A DNA stretch of 64,000 bases from an uncultured bacterium (GCA_947574055.1 CANPIC010000002.1:106731-170730), one strand, 5' to 3'; positions 1 to 9,319 are shown, numbered from the stretch's first letter. The notes: a model not told the origin generated them from the letters alone. Made by a program: numbers and translations.

Positions 1-1576
1 AGAGCACACCACCCACATTCTGCCAGCCTGTCTGAATCGTTCCGTCCATACCGACAAAGAAGTTTACACCGTTGGTCGTGACAAGCCTGTTAATGCTCAT
101 GGCATTGGTCGTTTCATCAAAGTGATATCTCTTGCCATTTACATCCTGCCAGCCGGATACTGCCGCGCCGTTGGGTGCCAGATAGTACTGGTTTGTGCCA
201 TCGCTGATCAGACCAGTCTGCATGATACCCGATGCCGGATCAAAGAAGAATTTCTGGCCTTCCATTGTCTGCCATCCGGTCTGCATCACACCTTCTGTGT
301 TGAAATAGTAATATTTTCCGTCAATGGGGAAGAAACCTGTCTGCATTGCGCCATCGGGTGCAAAATAATAATTTGCGCCGTCGATGTTCTTAAAGCCTCT
401 TACCATGGAACCATCCACATCCACATAGAATTTCAGTCCGTTTGTGATGACAAAAGCCGCCCGGGACAAAATTCCCTGCTGTTCGTCAAAATGGTAGGTC
501 TTTTCGTCTGCCAGAGTGACCCAGCCGGTTGTCATGGCACCATTTTCCGCAAAATAATAAGTACCTTCCGGTGCGTTATACCATCCGAACTGCATCACCC
601 CTTCCGGACTGAGCAGATAACGCAGGCCGCCGATGTTCTGCCATCCGGTCTGCATGATACCATCCGGTGCAAAATAATAGGTGTTTTCCCCTACCTTGCT
701 GATACCGATTGCCATAGGGCCTTCGGGTGCAAAATACCGTTTGGTACCATTATTTTCCAGATCCTGCCAGCCAGTAACCATACGTCCCATGGCATCCGTA
801 TACCAGATGGCGTCCGCATAGTTGATCCATCCGGTCTTCATATGCCAGTTTTCATAGAAATAATTGAATCCCTTTCTCATGACCCAGCCGTTTTGGATGA
901 TTTCCTGAGAATAATCCTTGTACAGATAGTTGATATCCACCCTGCCGGCAATACCCGGTACGGCGCCGTTACTGGTCGCCTGCCATACAGAAAAGGGAAT
1001 GGGATAATCGCAGGCTTCCGCATACTGTGCCACCCACTGATCGTAAGCCACCGGTCCCAGTCTGTTCAGAAACCAGTTCTTGCTGGCATAGACCATAGGA
1101 TAATATCCGGCGTTCTCAATGACCGTACAGAATGCGTTCACCAGTTCCTGCTGCTGCACGGGATTTAAGGGTTTCTGTACCGCATCCTCAATATCAAATG
1201 CCACCGGGAAAGATATCGGCATATTCTGTAGTGCATTGACCGCCATGGTAGCTTCCGCAACCGCTCCTTCGACCGTCGATGCATAAGAATATACATATGC
1301 GCCGGTACGAAGTCCCACCGAAGCGGCACCCATCATATTGGGAACAAAATACGGATCAATGCCGCTTTTGCTACTTCCCAGTTTGATAAAGGCAAATGTA
1401 TACCCCTGCGCCGCTACGCTGGCCCAGTCGATGGCTCCCTGGTATTTGGAAACATCAATGCCTTTGGCAATCGCCTGTGCCGATGTCACTGCCGCCTGCG
1501 CGGAAGATGCCGGGATATTGGAAAGGACCGCCGCCGCACATAGCATGGCCGCTATCTTTTTCACATATCTCTTCAT
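1..1576 (-). CDS. GH25 muramidase with C-terminal cell-wall-binding repeats (3' end beyond window)
   Basis: Secreted lysozyme-type glycosidase that would cut peptidoglycan glycan strands. The frame is open from ATG at 1576 (AGGAGGT just upstream) to the window edge, at least 525 codons. Residues 1-28 look like a signal peptide. The GH25 catalytic domain covers about 38-225, with GIDVSKYQ (Asp41), AFDIED (Asp128, Glu130), WVAQY and Asp214 in RVDINYL as the expected acidic residues. From about 228 on there are many roughly 20-residue Trp/Gly/Tyr-rich repeats (MQTGWQ, NYYFAPDG types), as in choline-binding or CW_binding_1 proteins. These should hold the enzyme on the wall. A structured tandem repeat lies directly upstream of its ribosome site. 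The C-terminus is not visible. The family call is secure; the substrate bound by the repeats is not known. Confidence 0.93.
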   Translation of the reverse strand, partial: MKRYVKKIAAMLCAAAVLSNIPASSAQAAVTSAQAIAKGIDVSKYQGAIDWASVAAQGYTFAFIKLGSSKSGIDPYFVPNMMGAASVGLRTGAYVYSYASTVEGAVAEATMAVNALQNMPISFPVAFDIEDAVQKPLNPVQQQELVNAFCTVIENAGYYPMVYASKNWFLNRLGPVAYDQWVAQYAEACDYPIPFSVWQATSNGAVPGIAGRVDINYLYKDYSQEIIQNGWVMRKGFNYFYENWHMKTGWINYADAIWYTDAMGRMVTGWQDLENNGTKRYFAPEGPMAIGISKVGENTYYFAPDGIMQTGWQNIGGLRYLLSPEGVMQFGWYNAPEGTYYFAENGAMTTGWVTLADEKTYHFDEQQGILSRAAFVITNGLKFYVDVDGSMVRGFKNIDGANYYFAPDGAMQTGFFPIDGKYYYFNTEGVMQTGWQTMEGQKFFFDPASGIMQTGLISDGTNQYYLAPNGAAVSGWQDVNGKRYHFDETTNAMSINRLVTTNGVNFFVGMDGTIQTGWQNVGGVL

Positions 1577-1591
1577 ATGTACCTCCTGATT

Positions 1592-1737
1592 TTAGTTCCG
1601 CATCTCTCGTTCGATGCTGTTTGTTAGTTCCGCATCTCTCCTGCCAGCGCCCCTGCTCTGCATTGCTTTCCGGTCGCCTGCGCGTCCGTAAAGCAATTCG
1701 TTCGCTGTACGGGTTCGATGCTGTTTGTGTGTTTTTA
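1592..1737. repeat. Tandem nested-hairpin element, locus 1 (one short and one full unit)
   Basis: TTAGTTCCGCATCTCTC occurs at 1592-1608 and again at 1624-1640, and GTTCGATGCTGTTTG at 1609-1623 and 1713-1727. The first unit has only these outer arms (GCATC/GATGC pair). The second carries about 70 extra bases between them that fold into an inner hairpin with arms ATTGCTTT (about 1662-1669) and AAAGCAAT (1690-1697). The core CGTCCGTAAAGCAAT is shared with the element at 25269-25520. It sits in the leader of the GH25 gene. From 1738 to 1902 no gene is visible. On the minus strand TATACT (1799-1804) is a possible -10 for the GH25 gene, but its -35 is poor, and no clear his terminator is seen. Confidence 0.8.
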
Positions 1738-1902
1738 TCGCCCTGGCAGATTGTTCGCGGATGCTGGCATTTCCGCAGGCTGCAAGAGACTATCTCAAGT
1801 ATAATACAAAAAACGAAACATTTCCATAACAATTTGTAAAAATCTTGTAACACTTTTTACCATAATCATCAAAACATGATGGCTGCCGGCAGGGAATTTT
1901 TC

Positions 1903-3189
1903 TCATCGTTGTGCCAGTTCCTGTGTGATCTCTTCCCAGGTAACGCCTTTTTCCACCATCAGTACCATCATATGATACAGGAAATCGGAGATCTCGTATT
2001 TGATTTCGTTGGGGTTGGGATTTTTGGCGGCGATGACAATTTCGGTGGCTTCTTCGCCCAGTTTCTTTAAGATCTTGTCAATCCCTTTGTCAAACAGGTA
2101 ATTGGTATAAGAGCCTTCTTTGGGATGGACTTTCCGGTCTTTGATTACATCCAGCACGGACGCAAAGATCTTCAGGGGATTCTCTTCCCGGCAGTCCTTT
2201 TTGACAATTTCGTTAAAGAAACAGGAGTAGCTGCCGGTATGGCAGGCGCATCCGCTCTGGGATACCCGGGCCAGGATCGTATCCATGTCGCAGTCTGCCG
2301 TCAGACTCTTGACATACTGGAAATGGCCGCTGGTCTCTCCTTTGAGCCATTGCTCCTGCCGGCTCCTGCTATAGTAGGTCATCTTCCCTGTCTTAATCGT
2401 ATTTTCATAGGCTTCCTGATCCATATAGGCTACCATCAGCACCTGATCGGTTTTGTAATCCTGTACGACCACCGGCACCATACCGTCGGTATTTTTCTTG
2501 AAATCCTCCCATGTCACCTGTGTATCAAAGGTAGCAACGGGAATCCCTTTGTCTGCGCAAAGAGATTTCAGAGAAGTAATCTCTTTTGCATTTTCATTTA
2601 CAAGTCTGCCGGTAACGCCGGAAAGGTCAATATAATTGAGCGTATCCAACATTCTGTCCAGAGTCATTTCGGGAAGCATGGCAATAAACGGGACGCTGGA
2701 ACAGCCCACACATTCCTTCAGTATCGTATCTTTCATGAGGATCAGTTCACAGACAAACTCCTCCAGCAGCGCTTTGTGCTCCATAATGGCACCTGCGCTT
2801 TCGATACAGGCCACGATCTTTTCTCTGCCAAATCGTCTGGAAACATCCCGAGTCAGCTCGACATTGGAAGGCAGGGAATAGGTAAGGGCGGCCTTTTTAC
2901 AGCCGGCGTAAAGCAGTTTTTTGATATCTTCCACCCGTTTTACATGACCGGCTCCGATTACAGGCATTTCCACCGTATTGCAGATCGCCTTGATGATATC
3001 CAGGGCCTCTTCATGTTCCGCATCGCCTGTGGACAGGTCAAACACCAGCAATTCGTCCGCGCCGTTATCACTGTAAAACCCGGCCAGTTTTACCGGATTC
3101 ATACTGATTACCGTTTTCGTGTCATCAAACCCCGCTACCGCATGTTTCTGATAAAGATAAATACAGGGCACAAATTTCTTTCTGTTCAT
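1903..3189 (-). CDS. hisI: HisIE bifunctional enzyme with N-terminal HisF-like domain
   Basis: Carries out steps 2 and 3 of histidine synthesis: phosphoribosyl-ATP pyrophosphohydrolase (HisE) and phosphoribosyl-AMP cyclohydrolase (HisI). Of 428 residues, about 1-215 resemble a HisA/HisF TIM barrel, 225-320 is HisI (DCDMDT, GCACHTGSYSCFF metal ligands) and 335-428 is HisE (LGEEATEIVIAAK, EISDFLYHMM). In the barrel the first catalytic region of HisF (CLDV) reads CIYLYQK, so the catalytic Asp is absent and cyclase activity is unlikely. The ribosome site AAGGAG precedes ATG 3189. It is last in a hisZ-G-D-IE run, 11 bp after hisD. The genes hisA, B, C, F and H are not in the window. The HisI and HisE calls are firm; the role of the barrel is unknown. 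Confidence 0.93.
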   Translation of the reverse strand: MNRKKFVPCIYLYQKHAVAGFDDTKTVISMNPVKLAGFYSDNGADELLVFDLSTGDAEHEEALDIIKAICNTVEMPVIGAGHVKRVEDIKKLLYAGCKKAALTYSLPSNVELTRDVSRRFGREKIVACIESAGAIMEHKALLEEFVCELILMKDTILKECVGCSSVPFIAMLPEMTLDRMLDTLNYIDLSGVTGRLVNENAKEITSLKSLCADKGIPVATFDTQVTWEDFKKNTDGMVPVVVQDYKTDQVLMVAYMDQEAYENTIKTGKMTYYSRSRQEQWLKGETSGHFQYVKSLTADCDMDTILARVSQSGCACHTGSYSCFFNEIVKKDCREENPLKIFASVLDVIKDRKVHPKEGSYTNYLFDKGIDKILKKLGEEATEIVIAAKNPNPNEIKYEISDFLYHMMVLMVEKGVTWEEITQELAQR

Positions 3190-3200
3190 CTGTCATCTCC

Positions 3201-4508
3201 TTATTTGGCAGCCCGCCAGGCATCAAATCTGACGCGGATGGCATTTTCATGAGCGGTCAGCCCCTCTTTGCGGGCAAACAACTCGATTTTTCCATGGACA
3301 GCTTCCAGCGCCGCCTGCGAGTAGCAGATAATACTGGATTTTTTCATAAAATCATCCACACCCAGAGGAGAGAAAAACCGCGCGGTACCATTTGTGGGCA
3401 GGATATGATTGGGGCCGGCAAAATAGTCTCCCAGCGGTTCGCAGGAGTGTTCCCCCAGGAAGATGGCACCGGCGTTTTTAATCTTTGTCATCACTTCGAA
3501 CGGATTGGCGGTCAGGATCTCCAGATGTTCGCTGGCAATCTCGTTGGCCGCGTCCACAGCCTGGGAAAGATTGTCCGCCAGCAGAATATAACCATAACGC
3601 TCCAGTGATTTTTCTATGATCTCGCTCCGGGAAAATGTCGTGAGCAGACTGCCGATCTCCTCTTCTACCTGCTCTGCCAGCCGGGGGCTGGTCGTAATCA
3701 GTATCGCGGAAGCCAGCTCATCATGTTCCGCCTGAGAAAGCAGATCCGCAGCCACATAGCGGGGATTGGCTGTCTCATCTGCCAATACCAGTATCTCGCT
3801 GGGACCGGCCACGGAATCTATACTCACATGGCCGTAAACGGCCCGCTTGGCAAGCGCCACAAAAATATTGCCGGGGCCGGTGATCTTGTCCACCCGGGGG
3901 ATACTTTGCGTGCCAAACGCCATGGCGGCAATGGCCTGTGCGCCGCCGGCTTTATAGATGCGGTCAACCCCTGCGATCCGGGCCGCCGCCAGCGTAGCCG
4001 CGCTGATTTTTCCCTCTCTGTCCGGCGGTGTGGTCATGATAATATCCGGTACACCTGCCACCTTGGCGGGAATGACATTCATCAACACACTGGAAGGATA
4101 GGCGGCTCTGCCTCCGGGGACATAGACGCCGGCTCTGGCGATGGGAAGGATACGCTGCCCCAGTATACTGCCGTCTTCTTTTGTATCAATCCAGCTATTG
4201 CGCAGCTGCTTTTGATGAAACATACGGATATTGGCGGCAGCCTCTTCCATCACTTCCACAAAATCCGTTTCCAGGCTGTCCACTGCTTCCTGCATCTCTT
4301 CTGCTGTTACAAGGATATCGGATGCGCCAATCTCACAATGGTCAAATTCCTTTGTATAGGAAAAAAGCGCCGCATCTCCCTCTCTGCGGACCCGTTCCGT
4401 AATTTCTTTTACAATGCTTTCATAGGAGCCGTAACTTTCCGGACTCCGTTTGAGCAGTTCATGCAAAAGTCCCTGCTTTGTTTCCTCTGTCAGTTTTATT
4501 TTTTTCAT
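3201..4508 (-). CDS. hisD: Histidinol dehydrogenase
   Basis: Catalyses the last two steps of histidine synthesis, NAD-dependent oxidation of histidinol to histidine through histidinal, in the cytoplasm. The 435-residue length is normal. Family features include GGRAAYPSSVLMNVIPAKVAG, the GPGNIFVALAKR stretch, SIDSVAGPSEILVLAD, AEHDELAS and the near-C-terminal GPNHILPTNGTARF segment that carries zinc and substrate ligands. The start ATG 4508 follows GAGGAGAAT. It lies between hisG (24 bp upstream) and hisIE (11 bp downstream), clearly one operon. Nothing appears damaged. Confidence 0.97.
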   Translation of the reverse strand: MKKIKLTEETKQGLLHELLKRSPESYGSYESIVKEITERVRREGDAALFSYTKEFDHCEIGASDILVTAEEMQEAVDSLETDFVEVMEEAAANIRMFHQKQLRNSWIDTKEDGSILGQRILPIARAGVYVPGGRAAYPSSVLMNVIPAKVAGVPDIIMTTPPDREGKISAATLAAARIAGVDRIYKAGGAQAIAAMAFGTQSIPRVDKITGPGNIFVALAKRAVYGHVSIDSVAGPSEILVLADETANPRYVAADLLSQAEHDELASAILITTSPRLAEQVEEEIGSLLTTFSRSEIIEKSLERYGYILLADNLSQAVDAANEIASEHLEILTANPFEVMTKIKNAGAIFLGEHSCEPLGDYFAGPNHILPTNGTARFFSPLGVDDFMKKSSIICYSQAALEAVHGKIELFARKEGLTAHENAIRVRFDAWRAAK

Positions 4509-4532
4509 ATTCTCCTCGATTCCGGGCGTTTT

Positions 4533-5183
4533 TCAGGATATCCTCTCTCGCACCATACCGATAATCTTCCTGATCCGCTCCGCTTCCATCTGCATACTTA
4601 CACGGTTTACAATCATCCGGGCAGATACAGGACAGATCTCTTCCAGCACTTCCAGCCCGTTTTCCCGCAGTGTAGAGCCCGTCTCCACAATATCCACAAT
4701 CACGTCAGAGAGTTTCACGATGGGGCCCAGCTCCACAGAGCCGTTCAGTTTGATGATATCCACGGTCTGATGTTTTTTATTAAAAAAATAATCTTTGGCC
4801 GTATTGGGATATTTGCTTGCCACGCGTATCATCTCATGGTGGAGTAACAGTTCTCTGGCCTCCTCCGGCCCGCAGACACACATGCGGCATCTGCCAAACC
4901 CCAGATCAAGCACTTCATACACGCGCTTATTTTCTTCCCGCAGGACGTCACTGCCGACCACACCGATATCTGCCGCTCCGTATTCCACATAGGTCGGTAC
5001 ATCAGGATTCTTGGAAAGGAAAAATTTAAGTCCCAATGCTTCGTTGACAAAGATCAGTTTTCTGGAATGTTTATCCCGCATCTCCTCACAAGTAATGCCC
5101 GCACCGGCCAGAAGTTCCATCGTCTGCTCGGCCAGACGGCCCTTTCCCAGGGCAAAAGTCAGGTAACGTTTTTCTTCTTTCAT
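4533..5183 (-). CDS. hisG: ATP phosphoribosyltransferase, short (HisZ-dependent) catalytic subunit
   Basis: First committed step of histidine synthesis: joins ATP and PRPP to give phosphoribosyl-ATP. The 216-residue length marks the short form, which lacks the C-terminal regulatory domain and works with HisZ. Visible family motifs are ALGKGRLAEQTMELL at the N-terminus, GAADIGVVGSDVL, RVASKYPNTAKDYF and the PRPP loop region DIVETGSTLRENGL. Its ATG overlaps the hisZ stop by 4 bp (5180-5183), the classic arrangement for subunits made in equal amounts. Confidence is high. Confidence 0.97.
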   Translation of the reverse strand: MKEEKRYLTFALGKGRLAEQTMELLAGAGITCEEMRDKHSRKLIFVNEALGLKFFLSKNPDVPTYVEYGAADIGVVGSDVLREENKRVYEVLDLGFGRCRMCVCGPEEARELLLHHEMIRVASKYPNTAKDYFFNKKHQTVDIIKLNGSVELGPIVKLSDVIVDIVETGSTLRENGLEVLEEICPVSARMIVNRVSMQMEAERIRKIIGMVRERIS

Positions 5184-6298
5184 TGCCTTTGTACCTCCGG
5201 TATCAGTTCCACATATTCGCCCTCGTCTCTGCGCCTTCTGGCTTCTGCCACTGCCTGCGCAAAGGTGTCTGGCCGGTAGGAAATCACGGATACCTCCTGG
5301 CGCATGAGGACGGGGATATGCTGCCTGGAAATGGCTTCCATCAGGGAATCAATGGCGATCATAAAACCGATGGCCGGCTTCTCCCTGCCGAAATATCCAA
5401 GCAGGCTGTCATAACGGCCTCCTGTGACAATGGCGTCCCCTGTCCCGTAGGTATAGGCTTTGAGGATTACGCCTGTATAGTAATTGTATTTACTCAGCAT
5501 GCCAAGATCAAAGGAAACATACTTTTCCACCCCGTAGACACAGAGTGCCTGCCAGATCTGTTCCAGTCGCCTCAGTGCACAAAGCGCTCTCTCATTTGTG
5601 ACCGATTCTGCGGCCTCCTGCAGGATTTCCACACCACCCAGAAGCTGTGCAGAGCGAATCAGCACCGCCCGGAAATGGGATGGCACTTTCTCGCGGATCA
5701 GAAAGTCCTCTGCGCCGAAATAATTTTTGGAAGAAATATATTCCCGCAGCTCCAGTTCCATCTCTTCTGACAGGCCGGCCTCACGGCAAAGTCCCTTGAA
5801 ATATTCTACCTGGCCGATACTGACCTGGAATTCCGACAGACCGGCGCTTCTGAGTGCTTCAATGATCATGACTGCCATTTCCGCATCCGCCTGCGCAGAA
5901 CCGTCGCCGATCAGTTCACTTCCCATCTGCGTGCTTTCCTTTAATTTTCCCTGTAGCTGCGAGGTATTGCAGAAGGCATTGCCCTGATAACAAAATCGCA
6001 GCGGACGGCTCTCTTCCATAAAATATTTGGAAGCGCATCTGGCGATAGACGGGGTAAAGTCCGGCCTCAGTACGAGGGTATTGCCCTCCTTGTCAAAAAA
6101 CTTGTAGAGATCCTTCGACGGCCTGGTGCCGATTTTACTGGAAAACACATCAAAAAATTCAAAGGTAGGCGTCTGGATATCGCGACAGCCGAAACGGAGA
6201 AACACTTCATGAATCTGCTCCTGTACAGTCAGCTTTTTGGCATATTCTTCGCCATAGATATCCCGGACACCCTCCGGTGTATGTACTAATTTCTGCAT
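5180..6298 (-). CDS. hisZ: ATP phosphoribosyltransferase regulatory subunit
   Basis: A histidyl-tRNA synthetase-like protein that forms the active, histidine-inhibited complex with short HisG. At 372 residues it has the class II synthetase core: TPEGVRDIYG at the start, motif 2-like LRPDFTPSIARC, the CYQGNAF stretch and a motif 3-like region GGRYDSLLGYFGREKPAIGF. It lacks the anticodon-binding domain of a true HisRS. AAGGAAGG precedes ATG 6298. It is first of the visible his genes and 32 bp downstream of recU. Confidence 0.95.
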   Translation of the reverse strand: MQKLVHTPEGVRDIYGEEYAKKLTVQEQIHEVFLRFGCRDIQTPTFEFFDVFSSKIGTRPSKDLYKFFDKEGNTLVLRPDFTPSIARCASKYFMEESRPLRFCYQGNAFCNTSQLQGKLKESTQMGSELIGDGSAQADAEMAVMIIEALRSAGLSEFQVSIGQVEYFKGLCREAGLSEEMELELREYISSKNYFGAEDFLIREKVPSHFRAVLIRSAQLLGGVEILQEAAESVTNERALCALRRLEQIWQALCVYGVEKYVSFDLGMLSKYNYYTGVILKAYTYGTGDAIVTGGRYDSLLGYFGREKPAIGFMIAIDSLMEAISRQHIPVLMRQEVSVISYRPDTFAQAVAEARRRRDEGEYVELIPEVQRQ

Positions 6299-6330
6299 GA
6301 CAAACCTTCCTTACTTAAAATAGATTGTTC

Positions 6331-6861
6331 TCACCTGTCATCCAAGTCAAGCTGCAGTATTTCCAGATAGGGAACGAGAATACCGTGCCTTTTGGGGATC
6401 ACATAGGACGGATTGAGTTCTTCGTAGCGAAAGCTCTTCCTGCCTCCCTGCAGTGCCCGCTCCCAGAATACCTTCAGATGAACCAGCGGAAGATAATAAA
6501 AAATATCCCGCCCCTTATAATAAATCAGAAAAAAGGCGACTCCGCCCTGTTTTTCAAAATCCTCCATAAAAATTACCTGGTGTTCATGAATATTTTGCAG
6601 GGCAAAGGTATCCGCCGCACATTCCTTGGCATCGAAACAGACCGGAATGCCCTGTACGGCGCCGATATAATCGACTGTGCTTTTCTGATCAAAATAAGCC
6701 AGCGTAATATGACGGCTCTGCTTATCAATCTTAATGGGGGTAATGGGGGTGGGCACCTTCTGGATCAGAGCCAGCCCGTTTTCCCGATATTTTTCATTGG
6801 TTCTGTTAATCAGATCTTCCAGTGTGGAGCCTCGCAGGCCCCTTGAATTCCATGTAGCCAT
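6331..6861 (-). CDS. recU: Holliday junction resolvase RecU
   Basis: Endonuclease that resolves four-way junctions in homologous recombination and chromosome segregation in Firmicutes. The 176-residue protein starts ATWNSRGLRGSTLEDLIN, as RecU proteins do, and has the nuclease-core features STVDYIGAVQGIPVCFDAKE (Asp and Glu/Lys metal site) and LQNIHEHQVIFME. AAGAAG precedes ATG 6861. In many Firmicutes recU lies beside a penicillin-binding protein gene; here it is between a pseudouridine synthase and hisZ. Confidence 0.94.
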   Translation of the reverse strand: MATWNSRGLRGSTLEDLINRTNEKYRENGLALIQKVPTPITPIKIDKQSRHITLAYFDQKSTVDYIGAVQGIPVCFDAKECAADTFALQNIHEHQVIFMEDFEKQGGVAFFLIYYKGRDIFYYLPLVHLKVFWERALQGGRKSFRYEELNPSYVIPKRHGILVPYLEILQLDLDDR

Positions 6862-6921
6862 TTTTTCTTCTTATCAGCCTTCCATTTTGGGCAGCTTCCA
6901 CGGACTGCTCCCCGCTGCCCG

Positions 6922-7923
6922 TTACGGCAGACGGCAGCCAAGCCTGGAAAAAATCTTTGGCACCGGTGCTTTGATTTCCGCGCCGGACAAGGGCGCAAGT
7001 TCTCCTTCCAGCATCGGAAATACCAGGCGATACGCATGAAGAAGCTGGAAGGAGATGCCATATCTTGCTTTTCTGCTCCTGTTTTTTGCGGCATCTCCGT
7101 ATTTGGGATCACCTACCAGCGGAAATCCCTCAGAAGCCAGATGGGCACGGATCTGGTGTGTTTTACCGGTGATCAGTTCTGCCTCCACCAGAGTCTCTTC
7201 CCTGCCTGTCTCAATGGGACGATAAGCGGTGGCAATGCCGGCACTGCCCGGCACCGGGGTCTGAGAGATCGCCGCCTTGTTAGAGCGGCTGTCTTTGTAC
7301 AGATACCCATGAACGCTCTGCCCCTTTTCCATCCGTCCCTCCACATAGAGCAGATAATATTTGTGCAGTGTTCTCTCTTTGAGCATACGTGTCATCTGCT
7401 GGCTGCCATACAGACTCTTGCCGCAGATCACGATACCACTCGTATTGCGGTCCAGACGGTTACAGACAGAAGGATGAAAGGTCCCCAGGCTCTCTTCCGT
7501 AATCTTCTTCCTGGCCAGAAGATAACCAATGAGCCATTCATTCAGTGACAGATCACTGGGATAAGCCTTCTGGGAAAGGATACCCGCCGGTTTGTTGAGC
7601 AATAGCACATGCCTGTCCTCATACAGAATCTGCAGTTTCCCAAATTTGCGGTAGGCGGCCCAGCTTTTATCCAGAAGTTCCTTATCTTTGTCCGATTTAC
7701 CACCCGCACCGAATCCGGTCAGCGTCTCTTCCGCCAAAAAGAGCCGTATCTGATCACCCGGCTGCAGCATCTCACTGCCGCCGGCTTTTCTGTCATTGAG
7801 TGTGATGTTCTTTTTGCGCAGCATTTTGTAGACAAAGCCGTCCGGTGCCTCTTTCATGTACTTACGCAGGAATTTATCCAGACGTTGTCCGGACTGGTTC
7901 TTTGTTATCTCTATCTGACGCAT
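6922..7923 (-). CDS. RluA-family pseudouridine synthase with S4 domain
   Basis: Would convert specific uridines of 23S rRNA to pseudouridine. It has 333 residues: an N-terminal S4 RNA-binding domain (about 5-65, RLDKFLRKYMKEAP to NITLNDRKAGG), then the catalytic domain with the HPSVCNRLDRNTSGIV motif, whose Asp is the nucleophile, and the substrate-site segment ELITGKTHQIRAHLA. AAAGGA precedes ATG 7923. It is the RluC/RluD type, but the target base cannot be told from sequence alone. The 60 bp to recU carry nothing recognisable. Confidence 0.92.
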   Translation of the reverse strand: MRQIEITKNQSGQRLDKFLRKYMKEAPDGFVYKMLRKKNITLNDRKAGGSEMLQPGDQIRLFLAEETLTGFGAGGKSDKDKELLDKSWAAYRKFGKLQILYEDRHVLLLNKPAGILSQKAYPSDLSLNEWLIGYLLARKKITEESLGTFHPSVCNRLDRNTSGIVICGKSLYGSQQMTRMLKERTLHKYYLLYVEGRMEKGQSVHGYLYKDSRSNKAAISQTPVPGSAGIATAYRPIETGREETLVEAELITGKTHQIRAHLASEGFPLVGDPKYGDAAKNRSRKARYGISFQLLHAYRLVFPMLEGELAPLSGAEIKAPVPKIFSRLGCRLP

Positions 7924-7950
7924 AACTGCCTGTCCTTTCCACAGCCGCTC

Positions 7951-8511
7951 TCAGAGAGAAATGTCTTTGATAATTTCCCTGATAGCGGCCTCTTTTTCTT
8001 CCCCTTTTTCCGGCATGGCGCCCAGCTGTGCCAGCCTGTCCATAAAGCTGTCCGCACTTTGGTACAGCTTTACCGTAAGTCCCTGATAGCCGTTTTGCCG
8101 TAAAATCTCGGTCAGATGCTTCTCTCCGGCAGACAGATCACAGTTGGCATCTTCGGTATAGCCGCATATGGTCTGGTTTCTGACAGCCATGGCACTGATC
8201 TGGAAGTTACTGCGATAGCTGGTCAGATACAGATCATAAAGGATATGCATGCCGGAAAGCTGCATTTCCTGCAGCCTCTGATAACAGCTTTCGGAGCAGC
8301 CACCCGCTTTCAGATACATGATCATGCTTACCATGCTCTTACTTGCCGGAAGGAAACCGAGCATAGCCACAATGGTCAGCAGATTTTTTTTGGTTCCTGT
8401 CGTGAGATACCCGATGGCAAACAGAGAAAGGGAAAGGGCAAAGAACAGGATTGTTTTCAGGATCTCTTTCTTTTTCTGACGGGCCAGATAGCCATAGCAG
8501 CCTTTTGACAT
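7951..8511 (-). CDS. Hypothetical membrane protein, two N-terminal transmembrane helices
   Basis: Not assigned to a named family. Of 186 residues, a basic start (about 10-18) is followed by two hydrophobic helices at about 19-40 and 43-65. A soluble tail of some 120 residues then includes a CSESCYQ pair of cysteines near 76-80. The tail has mixed alpha/beta character and ends acidic. The topology suggests an inner-membrane hairpin with the tail in the cytoplasm. It is 24 bp after the SDR gene and 27 bp before the pseudouridine synthase, so it belongs to the same transcript. AGGAAGAAA precedes ATG 8511. Confidence 0.75.
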   Translation of the reverse strand: MSKGCYGYLARQKKKEILKTILFFALSLSLFAIGYLTTGTKKNLLTIVAMLGFLPASKSMVSMIMYLKAGGCSESCYQRLQEMQLSGMHILYDLYLTSYRSNFQISAMAVRNQTICGYTEDANCDLSAGEKHLTEILRQNGYQGLTVKLYQSADSFMDRLAQLGAMPEKGEEKEAAIREIIKDISL

Positions 8512-8535
8512 TTTCTTCCTGCCTTTCGTAATGGT

Positions 8536-9300
8536 CTAACGGCCAAACAGCCGCATCAGGTGAAAAATCAGTTCATGGGGAAGCAGTTTGCACAGTATGT
8601 GAAATGCCTGTATGGGCAGGCTGCATACGGAAAGTGCCCTGCCTGCCCGGCAGTCCCGGATGGCTTTTGCGACCACCCGCGCAGGCGGTACAATGGTCAG
8701 CTTTTTGACTGCCAGTGTCTTACCGTACCGCTCGGCAATATCAAAAAATGCCGTATCCACCGGCCCGGGACAGACACTGGTAACCTTTATCCCACGCGCT
8801 TTCAGTTCCTGATTCAGTGCCTGGGAGAAGCTGAGCACATAAGCCTTGGTGGCGGCATAGACGGCAAAATTCTCCTGCGGCAGAAAAGCCGCGCTGGAGG
8901 CCATCTGGATGAGACGGCTGCCGCGGCGCATATAGGGCAGACATAGATGTGTCATCTCTGTCAGTGCCATGCAGTTCAGACGTATCATCTCTGTTTGCTC
9001 CCGCAGGGGAATCCGCGCTACGGCTCCCATCAGGCCAAACCCTGCGCAGTTTACCAGCATACGGATCACCGGGGCCTCTTTTTTCAGCATTGCACAAAAA
9101 CGTTCCATGTCGCCCTGCTCAGTCATATCCAGGCCGATCGCTCTGCAGCGGGTTTGCAGCCCTTTGCTTATCTCTTCCATCCGTTCTTTTCTTCTGGCGA
9201 TCAGCCAGATCTCATCTATCCTGGTAAACAGCCGGTCCAACTGCCGTGCAAATTCTTCTCCGAGCCCGGAGGAGGCACCGGTTATTATGATGATATTCAT
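8536..9300 (-). CDS. Short-chain dehydrogenase/reductase
   Basis: An NAD(P)-dependent oxidoreductase of the classical SDR type, 254 residues. The Rossmann start is IIITGASSGLGEEFARQL (TGxxxGxG), the structural NCAGFG appears near 90, the catalytic Ser lies in MASSAAF, and the Tyr-Lys pair is YAATKAY. The SVCPGPVDTAF segment after the active site is also typical. The C-terminus (about 225-254) is hydrophobic and suggests loose membrane association. AAGGAG precedes ATG 9300. The substrate is unknown; neighbours give no clue. Confidence 0.9.
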   Translation of the reverse strand: MNIIIITGASSGLGEEFARQLDRLFTRIDEIWLIARRKERMEEISKGLQTRCRAIGLDMTEQGDMERFCAMLKKEAPVIRMLVNCAGFGLMGAVARIPLREQTEMIRLNCMALTEMTHLCLPYMRRGSRLIQMASSAAFLPQENFAVYAATKAYVLSFSQALNQELKARGIKVTSVCPGPVDTAFFDIAERYGKTLAVKKLTIVPPARVVAKAIRDCRAGRALSVCSLPIQAFHILCKLLPHELIFHLMRLFGR

Positions 9301-9319
9301 ACATTGTCTCCTTTTTCTG

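Noticed and set aside
122..1168. 348-residue open frame on the plus strand
   Set aside because: Antisense of the GH25 repeat region; its repeats are the reverse image of the wall-binding repeats.
1455..1853. 132-residue minus-strand open frame over the GH25 leader
   Set aside because: It crosses the hairpin repeat and the GH25 start in another frame, with no ribosome site or family pattern.
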